From positions 32,742 to 96,741 of the forward strand of contig CAKQWM010000007.1 in assembly GCA_934278995.1 (NCBI GenBank): 64,000 nt of DNA, read 5' to 3'. The notes below the pieces were generated by a model. The model saw only the letters and a program-made list of their open reading frames with translations, made no database searches and was not told the origin of the DNA. Positions 28,910 through 38,900 of the stretch are shown here, in pieces (the first letter of the stretch is position 1; every line of letters begins with the position of its first letter). Origin of the DNA: an uncultured Clostridia bacterium. Its GTDB lineage: Bacteria > Bacillota > Clostridia > Christensenellales > Borkfalkiaceae. Both the position numbers and the translations under genes were made by a program.

Positions 28910-29229
28910 TACTTTTCCTCTCTTCCGAATAATATGTCAACGCCCAGAGCGCTTTCCATCGCCGAGCGCAATAATTCCATTCCGTAATCGCCGTCGCCGT
29001 CGGGGACGGGTACGATTATAGGATAGGCTGTTTCGTTAAAGCGTTTAAGATACGCCGAAAGTTCACGACAAAAACTGTCCGTTATAAAGATAACGGCGTA
29101 GTCTTTCGCTAAGGTTCGAAGCGTTTCGCGCGCCTTTTCAGCATTTTCGACGGTAAAAGCGTCAACCCCGCCCGCCTTAAAAGCGATTACGTTGTCGCCG
29201 TTACCGATAATTGCCATTTTTCCTGTCAT
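28909..29229 (-). CDS. ntpF: V-type ATPase subunit F
   Basis: 106 residues with the family start KMAIIGNGDNVIAFKAGGVDAF and the mid segment YAVIFITDSFCREL. It binds subunit D on the rotor axis. The ATG has AAAGGAT upstream; the gene lies 65 bp after subunit C (27 bp if the C stop at 29295 is counted from the non-coding gap's far hairpin-free side) and overlaps subunit A by one base. Confidence 0.88.
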   Translation of the reverse strand: MTGKMAIIGNGDNVIAFKAGGVDAFTVENAEKARETLRTLAKDYAVIFITDSFCRELSAYLKRFNETAYPIIVPVPDGDGDYGMELLRSAMESALGVDILFGREEK

Positions 29230-29294
29230 AAAACCTATCCTTTCAAGAAAAATTTTTCATATACTTTTACGCATATACTTTTCCGCGCCGACCG

Positions 29295-30257
29295 TTAATA
29301 ATAACATTCGCGGAGTTTGTTTTTGATAACCGTTTTGTCCTTACCTGCCTTTATGCCGAGCAGAACGAGCCTTACGTTTTTGATGTCGGCTTTTCTGTAC
29401 GATACGTAAAGCAGATACGGCTCCTTGCCCCGATTAAAGAACCTCGTTTCTCTTAACTTTGAAACGGGATATCCCTCGGCTTCTTTTTCGTAATCGATCA
29501 AAGGGTTTCCCATTTCGCTCATCGCTTTTAGCACGAAGTTTTGCATCGGGGTATTTTTAAACGCCTGTTCTATTGCGGCTTTATCCTTCGATAAAACCGC
29601 CTTTTCGGATTCTTCCGCGATACTTCCGCCGTAAAGTTTTATAGCGGAATATTCTTCTATGGTTTCGCACCTGAAAAGGGCTGACAAATTTTTAAAATCG
29701 ATTTCTTGTTTAACGAGTTTTTTCGCCGTCGGATCTTTTACAAGCCTTAACGTGGCGGCGTAAAGATTTCTCATAAAAACGGCGTCAACGCAAGAACCCG
29801 CCGGTAGCGTTTCGTTTTTAAACAACTCTTCAGCCTCTTTAACGGCAAAAGTAATTTCGGGAATCGCGGACTTTTCTCCGTCAACGGCTTTTCTGATTTC
29901 GTCTATGGTAAGAACGCCTTCGTGCGTAAGCATTTTTTCTTCTTTAAGCCCTAATTTTTTGCATTTGAAAAGCGCCTCGGCGTTAAAAAAATCGTAAGGC
30001 AAAAGAAAATAATATTTTACGCCTCCTTTGGGCGCGTATTCTTTGATAAACGCGATAAGTTCCTCTTCTTCGGCGTAGATAAGCGAATATAAATCGGCGC
30101 CTTCTTCGGCGGACTTTCCGAACCCGTACTCTTTTAAAAGCGAAACCGCTTCCTCGTAAGAGTCTTGTTCGGCGATTCTTAAAAGTTTATCTTTGCCCAA
30201 AAGAAATTTCTCACGGGACTTACAAGCCGCGTCTATGAACAAAATATCTTTTTGCAT
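29295..30257 (-). CDS. ntpC: V-type ATPase subunit C
   Basis: About 320 residues, the funnel-shaped subunit joining the central stalk to the membrane ring. The helical pattern and the closing segment (PLIDYEKEAEGYPVSKLRET, then GIKAGKDKTVIKNKLRECYY) fit the V/A-type C family. I chose ATG 30257 (MQKDILFIDAAC). A TTG at 30269 overlapping the subunit E stop is the alternative. Neither has a strong ribosome site, so translation is probably coupled to subunit E. Confidence 0.85.
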   Translation of the reverse strand: MQKDILFIDAACKSREKFLLGKDKLLRIAEQDSYEEAVSLLKEYGFGKSAEEGADLYSLIYAEEEELIAFIKEYAPKGGVKYYFLLPYDFFNAEALFKCKKLGLKEEKMLTHEGVLTIDEIRKAVDGEKSAIPEITFAVKEAEELFKNETLPAGSCVDAVFMRNLYAATLRLVKDPTAKKLVKQEIDFKNLSALFRCETIEEYSAIKLYGGSIAEESEKAVLSKDKAAIEQAFKNTPMQNFVLKAMSEMGNPLIDYEKEAEGYPVSKLRETRFFNRGKEPYLLYVSYRKADIKNVRLVLLGIKAGKDKTVIKNKLRECYY

Positions 30258-30265
30258 GATTAAAT

Positions 30266-30838
30266 TCAATCGAAAAGTTTTTCGGAAACGTAAGTTTCGT
30301 ACCTTTCTTTAAGATCTGAAACTATGGCTTCAAAACTTAAATTAAGGTCTGAAGATTTTCCTTCTATAACTATGCCGCCGTTAAAATTTCCGCCTTCTTT
30401 TACGTTAAGATTAAGTTTTTTGACTTCTTCAGCGCTTAAAACGTCCTTAGCGTTCAAAACCGAATTTTTAGCAAGTACGATTGTATCGCCGTTTTTTGCG
30501 TTTTCTTTTATCAAACGGCAAATAATCGACTTATAGGTCGATTTATCGAGCCTGTTAAGTTTATAAAGGCACGTGGAAAAAACCTTTTCGACCGCTCTTG
30601 ACTTACCCGATAAATACAACTTTTTGCCGTCGAGTACAGCCAACGTTTTGCGCCTTTTTAAAGTTTCTTCTTCCTCTTTTTTAAGAAAATCCAAGGCTTC
30701 CGAAATTATCCTCGTCGCCTCATCTTCCGCGTCGGAAACTACTTTTTCGGCGTTTTCCTTTGCCTTTAACGTTACGGATTCGCGGTAGTTATCGGCGTCG
30801 GATAAAATCTTTTCGATTATTTTATCTTTTCCGTCCAT
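30266..30838 (-). CDS. ntpE: V-type ATPase subunit E (peripheral stalk)
   Basis: 190 residues. The long charged N-terminal helix (about 10-75, many Lys/Glu/Ala) and a globular C-terminal domain match subunit E. It pairs with the 106-residue subunit at 33352 to form the stator stalks. The ATG is only 6 nt past the subunit K stop and lacks its own clear ribosome site. Confidence 0.85.
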   Translation of the reverse strand: MDGKDKIIEKILSDADNYRESVTLKAKENAEKVVSDAEDEATRIISEALDFLKKEEEETLKRRKTLAVLDGKKLYLSGKSRAVEKVFSTCLYKLNRLDKSTYKSIICRLIKENAKNGDTIVLAKNSVLNAKDVLSAEEVKKLNLNVKEGGNFNGGIVIEGKSSDLNLSFEAIVSDLKERYETYVSEKLFD

Positions 30839-30844
30839 GATAAA

Positions 30845-31279
30845 TTAAAGCATTATCGAAATAACGAGAGCCAAAATCGCGTAAGTTTCTACCATTGCGG
30901 GGAACAATATAAGTTTACCCGAAATACTTTCGTTTTTGGAAATAGCCATGATGCCCGCTACCGAAGTAAGACCTTGGAATATAGCCGAAACGCATCCCAC
31001 GACGGTCAAAGGAAGAACCGCAAAGAAAAGCGCCCAACCCGCTTCAACCGTCATTTCGGCGACAACTAAACCGGATTTTAAGATTGCGAGAACGAATCCG
31101 TAAATACCTTGCGTTGCGGGAAGAACCGACAAAACGAGTACCTTACTGAATTTTTTTCCGTCTTCCGCCAAAACGCCGGAAGCGGCGGAACCCGTTCTCC
31201 ATAACGCGAGCGCGCTTGCCGAACCGCACATAATGACGCAAAGGGCTAATCCGAGTAAAGCTATTGATTGACCATTCAT
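30845..31279 (-). CDS. ntpK: V-type ATPase proteolipid subunit K
   Basis: 144 residues with four membrane helices in two hairpins, a double-length proteolipid that forms the rotor ring. The ion-carrying Glu is E131. L53, T56, Q57 and Q102 stand where the Enterococcus hirae NtpK ring has its Na+ ligands (LP-x-TQG and the second-hairpin Gln). This suggests sodium coupling, by analogy only. The first hairpin lacks an equivalent Glu, as in NtpK. Confidence 0.92.
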   Translation of the reverse strand: MNGQSIALLGLALCVIMCGSASALALWRTGSAASGVLAEDGKKFSKVLVLSVLPATQGIYGFVLAILKSGLVVAEMTVEAGWALFFAVLPLTVVGCVSAIFQGLTSVAGIMAISKNESISGKLILFPAMVETYAILALVISIML

Positions 31280-31403
31280 AAATATTTACCTCCGAACGGT
31301 TAAAGTTTTAACCGTCATATTTTTTTATTTTTCAGGCTTTACGCCTATGTTTTATAAATATAATTTTTAAAAATGTAGGGCTATATGCCCGTTATTTGCC
31401 GTT

Positions 31404-33365
31404 TTAAACGTTTTTGTCGGCAAAATAAACGTTTTCAAACCTTGTGCCGAAGGGGCGGAAAAGTTCTCCCTCGCCTTCGTAAAACCTTCCGTAAAACTCG
31501 ATGTATTGAAGCCTTGCGTCGTGAATAAACGCGCCTAAAAGCCCCATTGCCAGATTGAACGCGTGACCTATTATGAGTATCAGTACGCCTGCGATAGCCG
31601 TTGCCCCGTTAAACATGGGAAGCGATAAGTTTGTAACTATCTGCGCTATCTGCGCGCCCGAAAGCATTAAACCGTAAAGCCTTGCGTAACTTAATATATC
31701 CGACATGTAATTTATCAACCCGTAAACGGCGACGAAGGACGACGTAACTTTACCGAAACCTTTGGAATGTCTTCCCGCAAAAATCGCGCCGACGGCAACT
31801 GCCAAAACGGTTATTATTGCCGCTATTTTTGTAAGGCCGCGCGTTACCCCCGCAAGGTCGATTACCAGAAGCATAAGCCCCGCAAGGAATATCGCCCAGA
31901 CGACTCCGTCGAAAAGCCCGTCGAAAAACTCTCCGTCACGGAAACTTTTAGCGGCTTTTAAAAGCAAACTCGCTATTATCTGAACGACGCCCATTCCGAG
32001 ACTTAACAGTAATAAGGTAGGAACGGAAATGCCTGCAACGTTCAGTTTATGGTTTATCGCGTCGGGCATTAACGGCTCGCTTATAAGCCCTATCTGTCTT
32101 AATAAGCCGTACCCGAAAAAACTGTCGAACAATACGCCGAATATAAAGGTGAAAATCCCGCCGACGGCGATAACGTTGCTGAGCCTTGCGGTACCGGTAT
32201 CTCTGCCGATTTTTTTAGCGAAAAGCAATCCGCCTGCCGTCATCAGCACGCCGTAGCCCATATCCGCCATGATAAATCCCATAAAAACGCTGAAGAAAAT
32301 CATCATCACGAAGTTTTGGTCTATGGTGCCGTATTTTGGCGGCGAATACAGGTTCGTAACGAATTCAAACTGCTTCGTTATTTTTTTGTTCTTCATCAAA
32401 GTCGGCGCGAACTCGTCTTTCGGAATCTCTTTAAATTCGGTAAAGACTTTATCCGTTACTTCTTTTACGGCTTCTTCAACTCGCTCCGTAGCCTCGGTCG
32501 GAACGTACGCTCTCAGTAAAAAGGTTCCGTCCGTAGTCGCAAAACCGTCTTTGTCTTTCTCTTTTTCGAGTTCGAAAGCGTACCTGTCGGACAAAATTTT
32601 CATATCCTTATAGTAAACGCTTTCTTTGACTATTGCCTCGTCGAGTTTTTTGAGATTATCTTTTACGTCCTTTATTTTACGCGATAATTCGTCGCATTTT
32701 TCTTTTGCGGTAAAGTCGCCCGTAAGGGTAAACCTTACAAATCCCAAAGAACCCAGAGCGCCGAGAACCTTAGCCTCGTCTTTGTTAAGACAAACGACAG
32801 ATAAAACCGCGTTTACGGCGTCCTCGTATTCTATAAACGCTTCGGCGTCCGTATTCGTTTCTAAAAACTCGCGACAAAAATTAGGCTTTATCGTTCCTAA
32901 AAAAACTTTCGTTTCCTTAGTCCCTTTAAACTCGGAAAGTTTTGTTTTAACCCCGATAAACGGCTTATAGGCGGACATTTCGTTATTAAGCCTGAATAAT
33001 TCCGCTTTTTGCGCGATTATGTTTTCGCTTATCGTTTTAAGCCTTTTTATAACGGGCAGGACGATTTCTTCTTTTTTAAGCGCGTTCATAAACTCGTCGT
33101 AAGTAACGCCGTAAACGGTTTCCTTTATAGGCTCCGCGTCCTTAACTTCTTTTGCGATGCGGTTTACGTTCGTAAATAAATAATCGCACGCGAAACGAAG
33201 TTTGTCGAATTTTTCGGCAAACTCACCGTCCGGTTTTTTTTCTTCATTGACGGAAACGCTTGATATAATTTGAACGGAACACGTCCTGTGAAGCGCGCCG
33301 AGGATCTTTTCTTCCTCGCTTTTAACGCCTAAAAGCCTCATTTCGGACATTTTAGCAATCGCCAT
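31404..33365 (-). CDS. ntpI: V-type ATPase membrane subunit I
   Basis: 653 residues: an N-terminal cytosolic half of about 330 residues with coiled-coil character (stator arm), then about eight membrane helices. Family landmarks are FFSVFMGFIMADMGYGVLM, LYGLMLSGAQIAQI and the closing HDARLQYIEFYGRFYEGEGELFRPF. It carries the stator half-channels for ion flow. It overlaps the upstream peripheral-stalk gene by 14 bp. Confidence 0.93.
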   Translation of the reverse strand: MAIAKMSEMRLLGVKSEEEKILGALHRTCSVQIISSVSVNEEKKPDGEFAEKFDKLRFACDYLFTNVNRIAKEVKDAEPIKETVYGVTYDEFMNALKKEEIVLPVIKRLKTISENIIAQKAELFRLNNEMSAYKPFIGVKTKLSEFKGTKETKVFLGTIKPNFCREFLETNTDAEAFIEYEDAVNAVLSVVCLNKDEAKVLGALGSLGFVRFTLTGDFTAKEKCDELSRKIKDVKDNLKKLDEAIVKESVYYKDMKILSDRYAFELEKEKDKDGFATTDGTFLLRAYVPTEATERVEEAVKEVTDKVFTEFKEIPKDEFAPTLMKNKKITKQFEFVTNLYSPPKYGTIDQNFVMMIFFSVFMGFIMADMGYGVLMTAGGLLFAKKIGRDTGTARLSNVIAVGGIFTFIFGVLFDSFFGYGLLRQIGLISEPLMPDAINHKLNVAGISVPTLLLLSLGMGVVQIIASLLLKAAKSFRDGEFFDGLFDGVVWAIFLAGLMLLVIDLAGVTRGLTKIAAIITVLAVAVGAIFAGRHSKGFGKVTSSFVAVYGLINYMSDILSYARLYGLMLSGAQIAQIVTNLSLPMFNGATAIAGVLILIIGHAFNLAMGLLGAFIHDARLQYIEFYGRFYEGEGELFRPFGTRFENVYFADKNV

Positions 33366-33672
33366 TTATAACCTTCCCGACTATTTCTTCCGCTAACTTT
33401 TCTATAATCGCCGCTTTGGAATTATACAAAGCCTCGACGTCGATTTTGGCTGCCGCGATTATTTCGTTATAGAGTTTTTCCGACTTTTCCGCAGTCCTCG
33501 CCTTGCTTAATGCTTTTTCCTTTTTTACGGTTTCTTCGGCGCAAGACAAAATTGACGAGGATTTTTCTTCGGCTTGCTTGCCGATTGACGAGACAAGACT
33601 ATCAGCCTCAAACCTGATATTTTCAGCCTTTTGTTCGGCTTGTTTAATTTCCTCTAAAACTTGTTCGATCAT
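33352..33672 (-). CDS. V-type ATPase peripheral stalk subunit (G/H type)
   Basis: 106 residues, almost wholly one Ala/Glu/Lys-rich helix, as in the stalk subunit that coils with subunit E. It is the first gene of the operon, 70 bp from the promoter at 33740-33768. The assignment rests on position and composition; stalk subunits of this kind have little sequence conservation. Confidence 0.8.
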   Translation of the reverse strand: MIEQVLEEIKQAEQKAENIRFEADSLVSSIGKQAEEKSSSILSCAEETVKKEKALSKARTAEKSEKLYNEIIAAAKIDVEALYNSKAAIIEKLAEEIVGKVINGDC

Positions 33673-33739
33673 ATTTTACCTTCCTTTAAGGAAATCGACG
33701 CCGTAAAAGCGTAAACTCTCACCATACGCGTACTATATT

Positions 33740-33768
33740 ATGATAGCAAATTTTTATAAATTTTTCAA
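33740..33768 (-). promoter_or_regulatory. Promoter of the V-ATPase operon
   Basis: On the minus strand TTGAAA (33763-33768) and TATCAT (33740-33745) are 17 bp apart. Confidence 0.65.
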
Positions 33769-33911
33769 GACTTTTAGCCGAATTTTTATGTCATTTTCGG
33801 TTTTTTTACGATACGCCGTAATATGTACATATTTTTTGCTAACAAACATTCGGATATTTTCCCTTTTTTTTTGCATCGTGTAAAAAAACGCGTAATTATG
33901 CCTCGGTTTTC

Positions 33912-33940
33912 TTTACTTTTTATCAAATTTATGCTAAAAT
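33912..33940 (+). promoter_or_regulatory. Promoter of the CNNM/HlyC gene
   Basis: TTTACT (33912-33917) and TAAAAT (33935-33940) are 17 bp apart on the + strand. It diverges from the V-ATPase promoter; the rest of 33673-33982 is AT-rich and gene-free. Confidence 0.55.
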
Positions 33941-33982
33941 GACAGAAATATATTTTATAAAAGGAGTAAATTTAATCAAGTT

Positions 33983-35338
33983 ATGCAACCTGATCCCGAC
34001 CCTGAACCTGAAAGTATAATTACCGTACAAATACTTGTACTTGTGGTTCTCGTATTGCTTTCCGCAATGTTTTCGGCAAGCGAAACTGCGTTCACCTCGC
34101 TTAATCGTTCAAGGCTTAAAGCCAGAATGCAGGACGATAGGCGCACAAAATCTCAACAAAAGAGGTCTGAAAAAACTTTAAAACTTTCCGACGACTACGA
34201 CAGGCTTTTGTTCACACTTTTAATCGGCAACAATATAGTTAACATTACGGCTTCGACCATAGGCGCGCTATTGTTTATGAATATCATCCAAAACCCTGCT
34301 CTCGCGCCAACCGTTTCAACAATCGTTTTAACTATGGTCATTTTGATTTTCGGCGAAATAATGCCCAAAACTTTGGCTAAGGAAAGACCGGAAGCCTTTG
34401 CGGAATTCATTACGGGTTTCGTCAAATTGTTTATCTATGTTCTGTGGCCGATCTGTATGATTTTTACCGGGCTTAAAAAACTCGTGGTAAAAATCTTTAA
34501 GTTGAAAAAGGCGGAAGGCGTTACCGAAGAAGAAATTCTTAACATCGTCGAAGAAGCCAGCGAAGACGGCGCTTTGAATAAGAGCGAAACCGAACTTATC
34601 TCTAACGCGATAGAATTCCACGATTGCGAAGTCGGTGAAATTTTAGTCCCGCGCGTCAACGTGATTGCCGTTTCCGTCGATATGAGTATGGAAAAAATTA
34701 AGGAAACCTTCCTTAAAAACGGTTATTCGCGTTTACCTATTTATACCGACAGCATCGATCATATAATCGGTATGGTTCACGAAAAAGATTTTCTTAACTC
34801 TTTGGACCGCGGCGATAAAAACGTAAATTCTATAATAAAAAAGGTTGCCGTCGCAACCGAGCATATGAAGATTTCCACTCTTTTGAAAGTTTTCCAGAAA
34901 TCCAAAGTGCATATGGCGGTCGTCGTTGACGAATACGGCGGAACGCTCGGCATCGTTACCTTAGAAGACGTTTTAGAAGAATTAGTGGGAGAAATTTGGG
35001 ACGAACACGACGAAGTGGTCGAGTACTTTGAAAAACTTTCAGACGATACTTATAAAGTCGATGCGAACGCCGACCTCGGGGACTTTTTCGAACTGTTCTC
35101 CATAGAAGCCGAAGACGATGACTTCGATTCTCAGACCGTCGGCGGCTGGGTTGTCGAAAAACTCGGCGATATGCCTAAACGTAACGACTCTTTCGATTTC
35201 GAACACTTACATATAGTCGTAACAAGGTGCAGTCAACGGAAGGTAAGCGAACTCAAAGTCGTAATCCTCGACGAGGACGCGAAAGATAAAGCCGAAACCG
35301 AAATTTCCGAACAGGAAAACGGATTCCCCGAAGAATAA
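33983..35338 (+). CDS. CNNM/HlyC-CorC family membrane protein
   Basis: 451 residues: a DUF21 (CNNM) membrane domain with about four helices (20-160, with MFSASETAFTSLNRSRLK and IFGEIMPKTLAKERPEA), two CBS domains (about 215-335, including VPRVNVIAVSVD and MAVVVDEYGGTLGIVTLEDVLEELVGEIWDE), and a C-terminal CorC/HlyC transporter-associated domain. The family is linked to Mg2+ or Co2+ export; the name hemolysin is historical. The only AGGAG lies 16 nt before the ATG, which is unusually far. Confidence 0.92.
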   Translation: MQPDPDPEPESIITVQILVLVVLVLLSAMFSASETAFTSLNRSRLKARMQDDRRTKSQQKRSEKTLKLSDDYDRLLFTLLIGNNIVNITASTIGALLFMNIIQNPALAPTVSTIVLTMVILIFGEIMPKTLAKERPEAFAEFITGFVKLFIYVLWPICMIFTGLKKLVVKIFKLKKAEGVTEEEILNIVEEASEDGALNKSETELISNAIEFHDCEVGEILVPRVNVIAVSVDMSMEKIKETFLKNGYSRLPIYTDSIDHIIGMVHEKDFLNSLDRGDKNVNSIIKKVAVATEHMKISTLLKVFQKSKVHMAVVVDEYGGTLGIVTLEDVLEELVGEIWDEHDEVVEYFEKLSDDTYKVDANADLGDFFELFSIEAEDDDFDSQTVGGWVVEKLGDMPKRNDSFDFEHLHIVVTRCSQRKVSELKVVILDEDAKDKAETEISEQENGFPEE

Positions 35339-35360
35339 TAATATCTCTTATAATAATTTT

Positions 35361-35390
35361 ACGCCCTTGCGACCGTCGCAAGGGCGTTTT
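35361..35390. terminator. Bidirectional terminator between convergent genes
   Basis: An 11 bp stem (35361-35371 with 35377-35387) is flanked by T runs on both strands. It separates the CNNM gene from the convergent surface-protein operon. Confidence 0.85.
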
Positions 35391-35392
35391 AA

Positions 35393-35950
35393 CTAATATG
35401 CGAATTTTACCTTAAGAGTAAATTCGTCATTTTTTACGTAATAAATTATCGCGTACGAAATGACTTTTTTATCTTTAAATTCAACCGTTAGTTTTACGTT
35501 TTCGGCGTCTAAATTCAAAGAAAAGAAATCGCGGATTTTCGAGGCTTTAATATGAGCGTTGAAAAAATCCCCGTCGTTCGTCTGATTTTCCGTGTTTTCA
35601 AAAAACCATAACCTCATTTTAAAAACTATCGGGAAAATATTATCCGCTTCATAAGCGTTTTCGGTTATCGAATACTTTTCTTCGCTTAAAGCGTCAACCG
35701 AAAGCAAAATCTTTTTTTCGTTTACAAGATACCCGCTTTCCGTCTTTTTATACTCGGTAACGATGCGGTTTACTTCGGCGCCCTGACTTCTTTGACTGAG
35801 CGTAGCGTTTACCGTCGTCGCGTTTTCGGCGTAGCTTAGCGACGCTTTTGCTTGGTAATACGAACTCGTAAAGTACGCAACCGACAAAGTTACCGCTCCT
35901 CCTGCCGCAAGAGTTACCGCGATTAAAATAATCAGAAGTTTTTTGCTCAT
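35393..35950 (-). CDS. Small secreted protein with a SipW-like signal region
   Basis: 185 residues. The start MSKKLLIILIAVTLAAGGAV runs into LSVAYFTSSYYQ, similar to the SipW-type signal of the protein at 19697. The ATG (35950) overlaps the stop of the giant upstream gene by 4 bp (ATGA), so it is co-translated with it. No enzyme motif is visible. It may be a surface-layer or matrix partner of the large protein, inferred from the operon only. Confidence 0.65.
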   Translation of the reverse strand: MSKKLLIILIAVTLAAGGAVTLSVAYFTSSYYQAKASLSYAENATTVNATLSQRSQGAEVNRIVTEYKKTESGYLVNEKKILLSVDALSEEKYSITENAYEADNIFPIVFKMRLWFFENTENQTNDGDFFNAHIKASKIRDFFSLNLDAENVKLTVEFKDKKVISYAIIYYVKNDEFTLKVKFAY

Positions 35951-38900
35951 TTTATCACCCTTTTTATAAAAAGACAAATCGCAGCGACAGCCACGGCAGA
36001 AACAACCGAATAGTTAAAAGATATTTTATCGTAAACGGATTTTGCCGTGATAAATTTTGCGTTTACTTCACTGTAAAAAGATTCGTATTCCGCAACAAAA
36101 TCGTCGATAATCGACTTATAGACCGGGTTTTGTTCGATTTGCGCTTTATCTGTTTTTGAAAATTTTAAAATCGCGCTCTTGATTTTTAACAGGTTTTTCA
36201 ACTTTACGCTCTCGTTATTTTTCGCTTCTTGCAGCAAAACGGAAATTTCTTCCGTTTTGTTTTTTACGTTTTCATACGCGTAAAAATCAAAGTTGATTTC
36301 GCCCGTCAGGTTTTCGTCGTTTATTTTAGCAACCAAAACGTATTTGCCCGCCGCGTCGATTGACGATACCTCTTTACCTTTGAACAAAACGGTTGTTATA
36401 ACCTCCGCGCTGTAATCGAAAAGTAGGGCTATAGGTCTGTTATCGCCGACAACGGCAAAATCTTTATGGCTTAAATTTACTTTCAGTTTATCCGAAACGT
36501 CCTTTTTTAAAACAGTAATCGTAAACTCCGCCTTTTCCATTTCGTAATAAACGTTATCGAGTAATTCGACGGATATAAGATACTCTCCGGCGTTTATAAC
36601 GTTTTTTGAAAAAACCTTTCCGCCCGCTTCGACAAAATAATTTTTTACCGAAAATTCGGCGTCGAAATCGAGCAAGCCGTCAACGTTTTTATTCTTGTCG
36701 AAAACCACGATATCTTTGCCTGAATAAATATATTTTGCCTCGACGTCTTTTAAACTTAACCGCCTTTTTGTAACGGTCAAAAGAGCGGGTGTTACGGTTG
36801 CGTCGTAATTCTGATTGTTTGTTTCCGCGGACAAAAGATAACTTCCGATTGCCGAAGGTTTGCCGAAGAAATCACCCGATAAGAGCGCTCCTTTATCTGA
36901 TATAAAATAGTTCAACTTAAAATCGGAGTAGGCAACGCCGCTTTTTATTTTGTAATTTGCAAGAAGCAGAATTTCGTCGTAAGTTTTGGCAAAATCCGCC
37001 GAAATATCGCCTACCTCAACCTCCACGGGAGATTTTTTAATCGTAAACGAAGAATAAGTTCCGTTCGTGTAAACCGATTTAACCGAATAGTTAAAATCAA
37101 TCGTTTCAATCGTCATTTCGTAATTTCCGACGTTTTCGCCCGCCTGTCTGTTTATTTTGACGATTTTTTCAAGCGATTCGTCAATCGCTTCGTCGCAATA
37201 AACGCCGTATTTGTCGGCTTCTCCGTAACGTTTCGCGCCGTCGGGTAAAATTACCGTGATTTTTTTCGGAAAAATCGTCAGCGTCGCAGGTTTTATCGTA
37301 ACGTCGTAATTATCGTTTATCGCTTTTGCGAAGTATTCCCGCCGCCCGACGGTTTTATCGGGAGGAATAAATTTTGCGACGTCCGAAATTTCATCGTCAA
37401 ATGCAAGCCGTCCGTCCGTTACGCTTGCCGAAAGTTCTATATCCTCGCCGTAAGTAAAAAATAAATCGTGACAGGTTACGGTGACGGGGCGCGGTAATAT
37501 GCGATACTTTGCGGGGATAAATTTGACGTCGTAACGCTCCTTAAACAAACATTCCGCGGTTACTTCGTAATCGCCTGCCGCCTCGCCTTCTTTTCTCGCA
37601 ATTTTGACGACGCTGTAAAGCGTATCGTACGCCGCCATGCTTCCTTCGACGATTTTATATTCGATCGTTCTGTCTTTATCACCGTAATATTTTACGGTTT
37701 CAAGCGCTTGCACCGTTATCGGGCGAGGAAGTTTTTTAACGCTTCCCGATATTTTATCGACCACGTAGTTTTTATCGTCTATCGTCGCCGTTATCGTTTC
37801 GCCGTAAACGGAAAGTTCAAGAGAGTTTTTCGGAACAACGCAAGAGGTCGTATATCTGATGTCGGTAGGCATATCTCCGTAATAGTAAGAAAAATCTTCC
37901 ACGGTTACTATAACCCGCCTCGGTTTTATCGTTATGAAAGCGTAATAGTCCTCCCCATCAATAACCGCGTTTATCGTATAAAAACCGCAGTCTTTAATTT
38001 CCGCGCAAGGTTTTCCATCTTTCGCTATGCTCGTTTCTATATTACCGTCGTAAATTTCGTTCGTCTTTTTGTTTATCGCCCTGACGAAATAATTAAAAAC
38101 CTTTCCGTAGTATTCTTCTACCGCGCCGGACGTAAAACCGAAAGATACCGAGTATTTATCCTCGTTCGGCGTAATCGTTAATTTTGCCCGACAATCTTTT
38201 TCAAGTAAAAAGTTTTCGTTAATTTCAGGCTCGATTACGTATTCGCCGACGTCTAAAACTTGCGATAAGTTTGCGTATAGGTCGATTATCGCTACTTTTT
38301 CATTATTTTTATACACGGTAAAACCTTTAATCGTTCCGCTATGACTTTCGGTATATTTTACCGCGACGGACTTTTGATTATCAAAAGATACCTCCGCGTC
38401 CGTCACCGAAACTTCGGTTTTTTTAGGGTTAATCGTGTAAGTCGCGTTTAAAAATTTAACCTCGTAAAACGGGCTTAAACATTTTCCCGTGACGGGATAC
38501 CATCCCTTGGGCGAACCTTTGGTTGCTTCGGTGGAAAGCGATATAATGCTTTCGTCGTCTTTAAATTTAAGTTCGCCTTCTTTGATTTTTCCGTCGAGTT
38601 TCGATAACTCGTCGAGATAACACGAAGATTTTGCGTTTATCAGATAAGTTATTTTACTTTTTGCAACGTTTTTAAGTCGCTTTTCCAAAGTATAATTTAC
38701 GCCGTAAAATTTCGCGTTCAATTTTGCCGTTACCGAAATTTCACCGTTTTCGTATTCGTAATTGCTTAATAATACGTATTTTTCTTCTTCGCGCCCGTCG
38801 ATCGATATAACGGTTGCAAAGGCTTTTTCGTCGCCGTAAGTTATACCGTCCGCTGTAAAGTCTATAAAATACAGATAATCGTCGTAACCGTTCAGCGCTT

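Noticed and set aside
37708..38181. 157-codon frame antisense to the giant surface protein
   Set aside because: Strong Arg/Tyr/Val bias typical of a shadow frame and no ribosome site.
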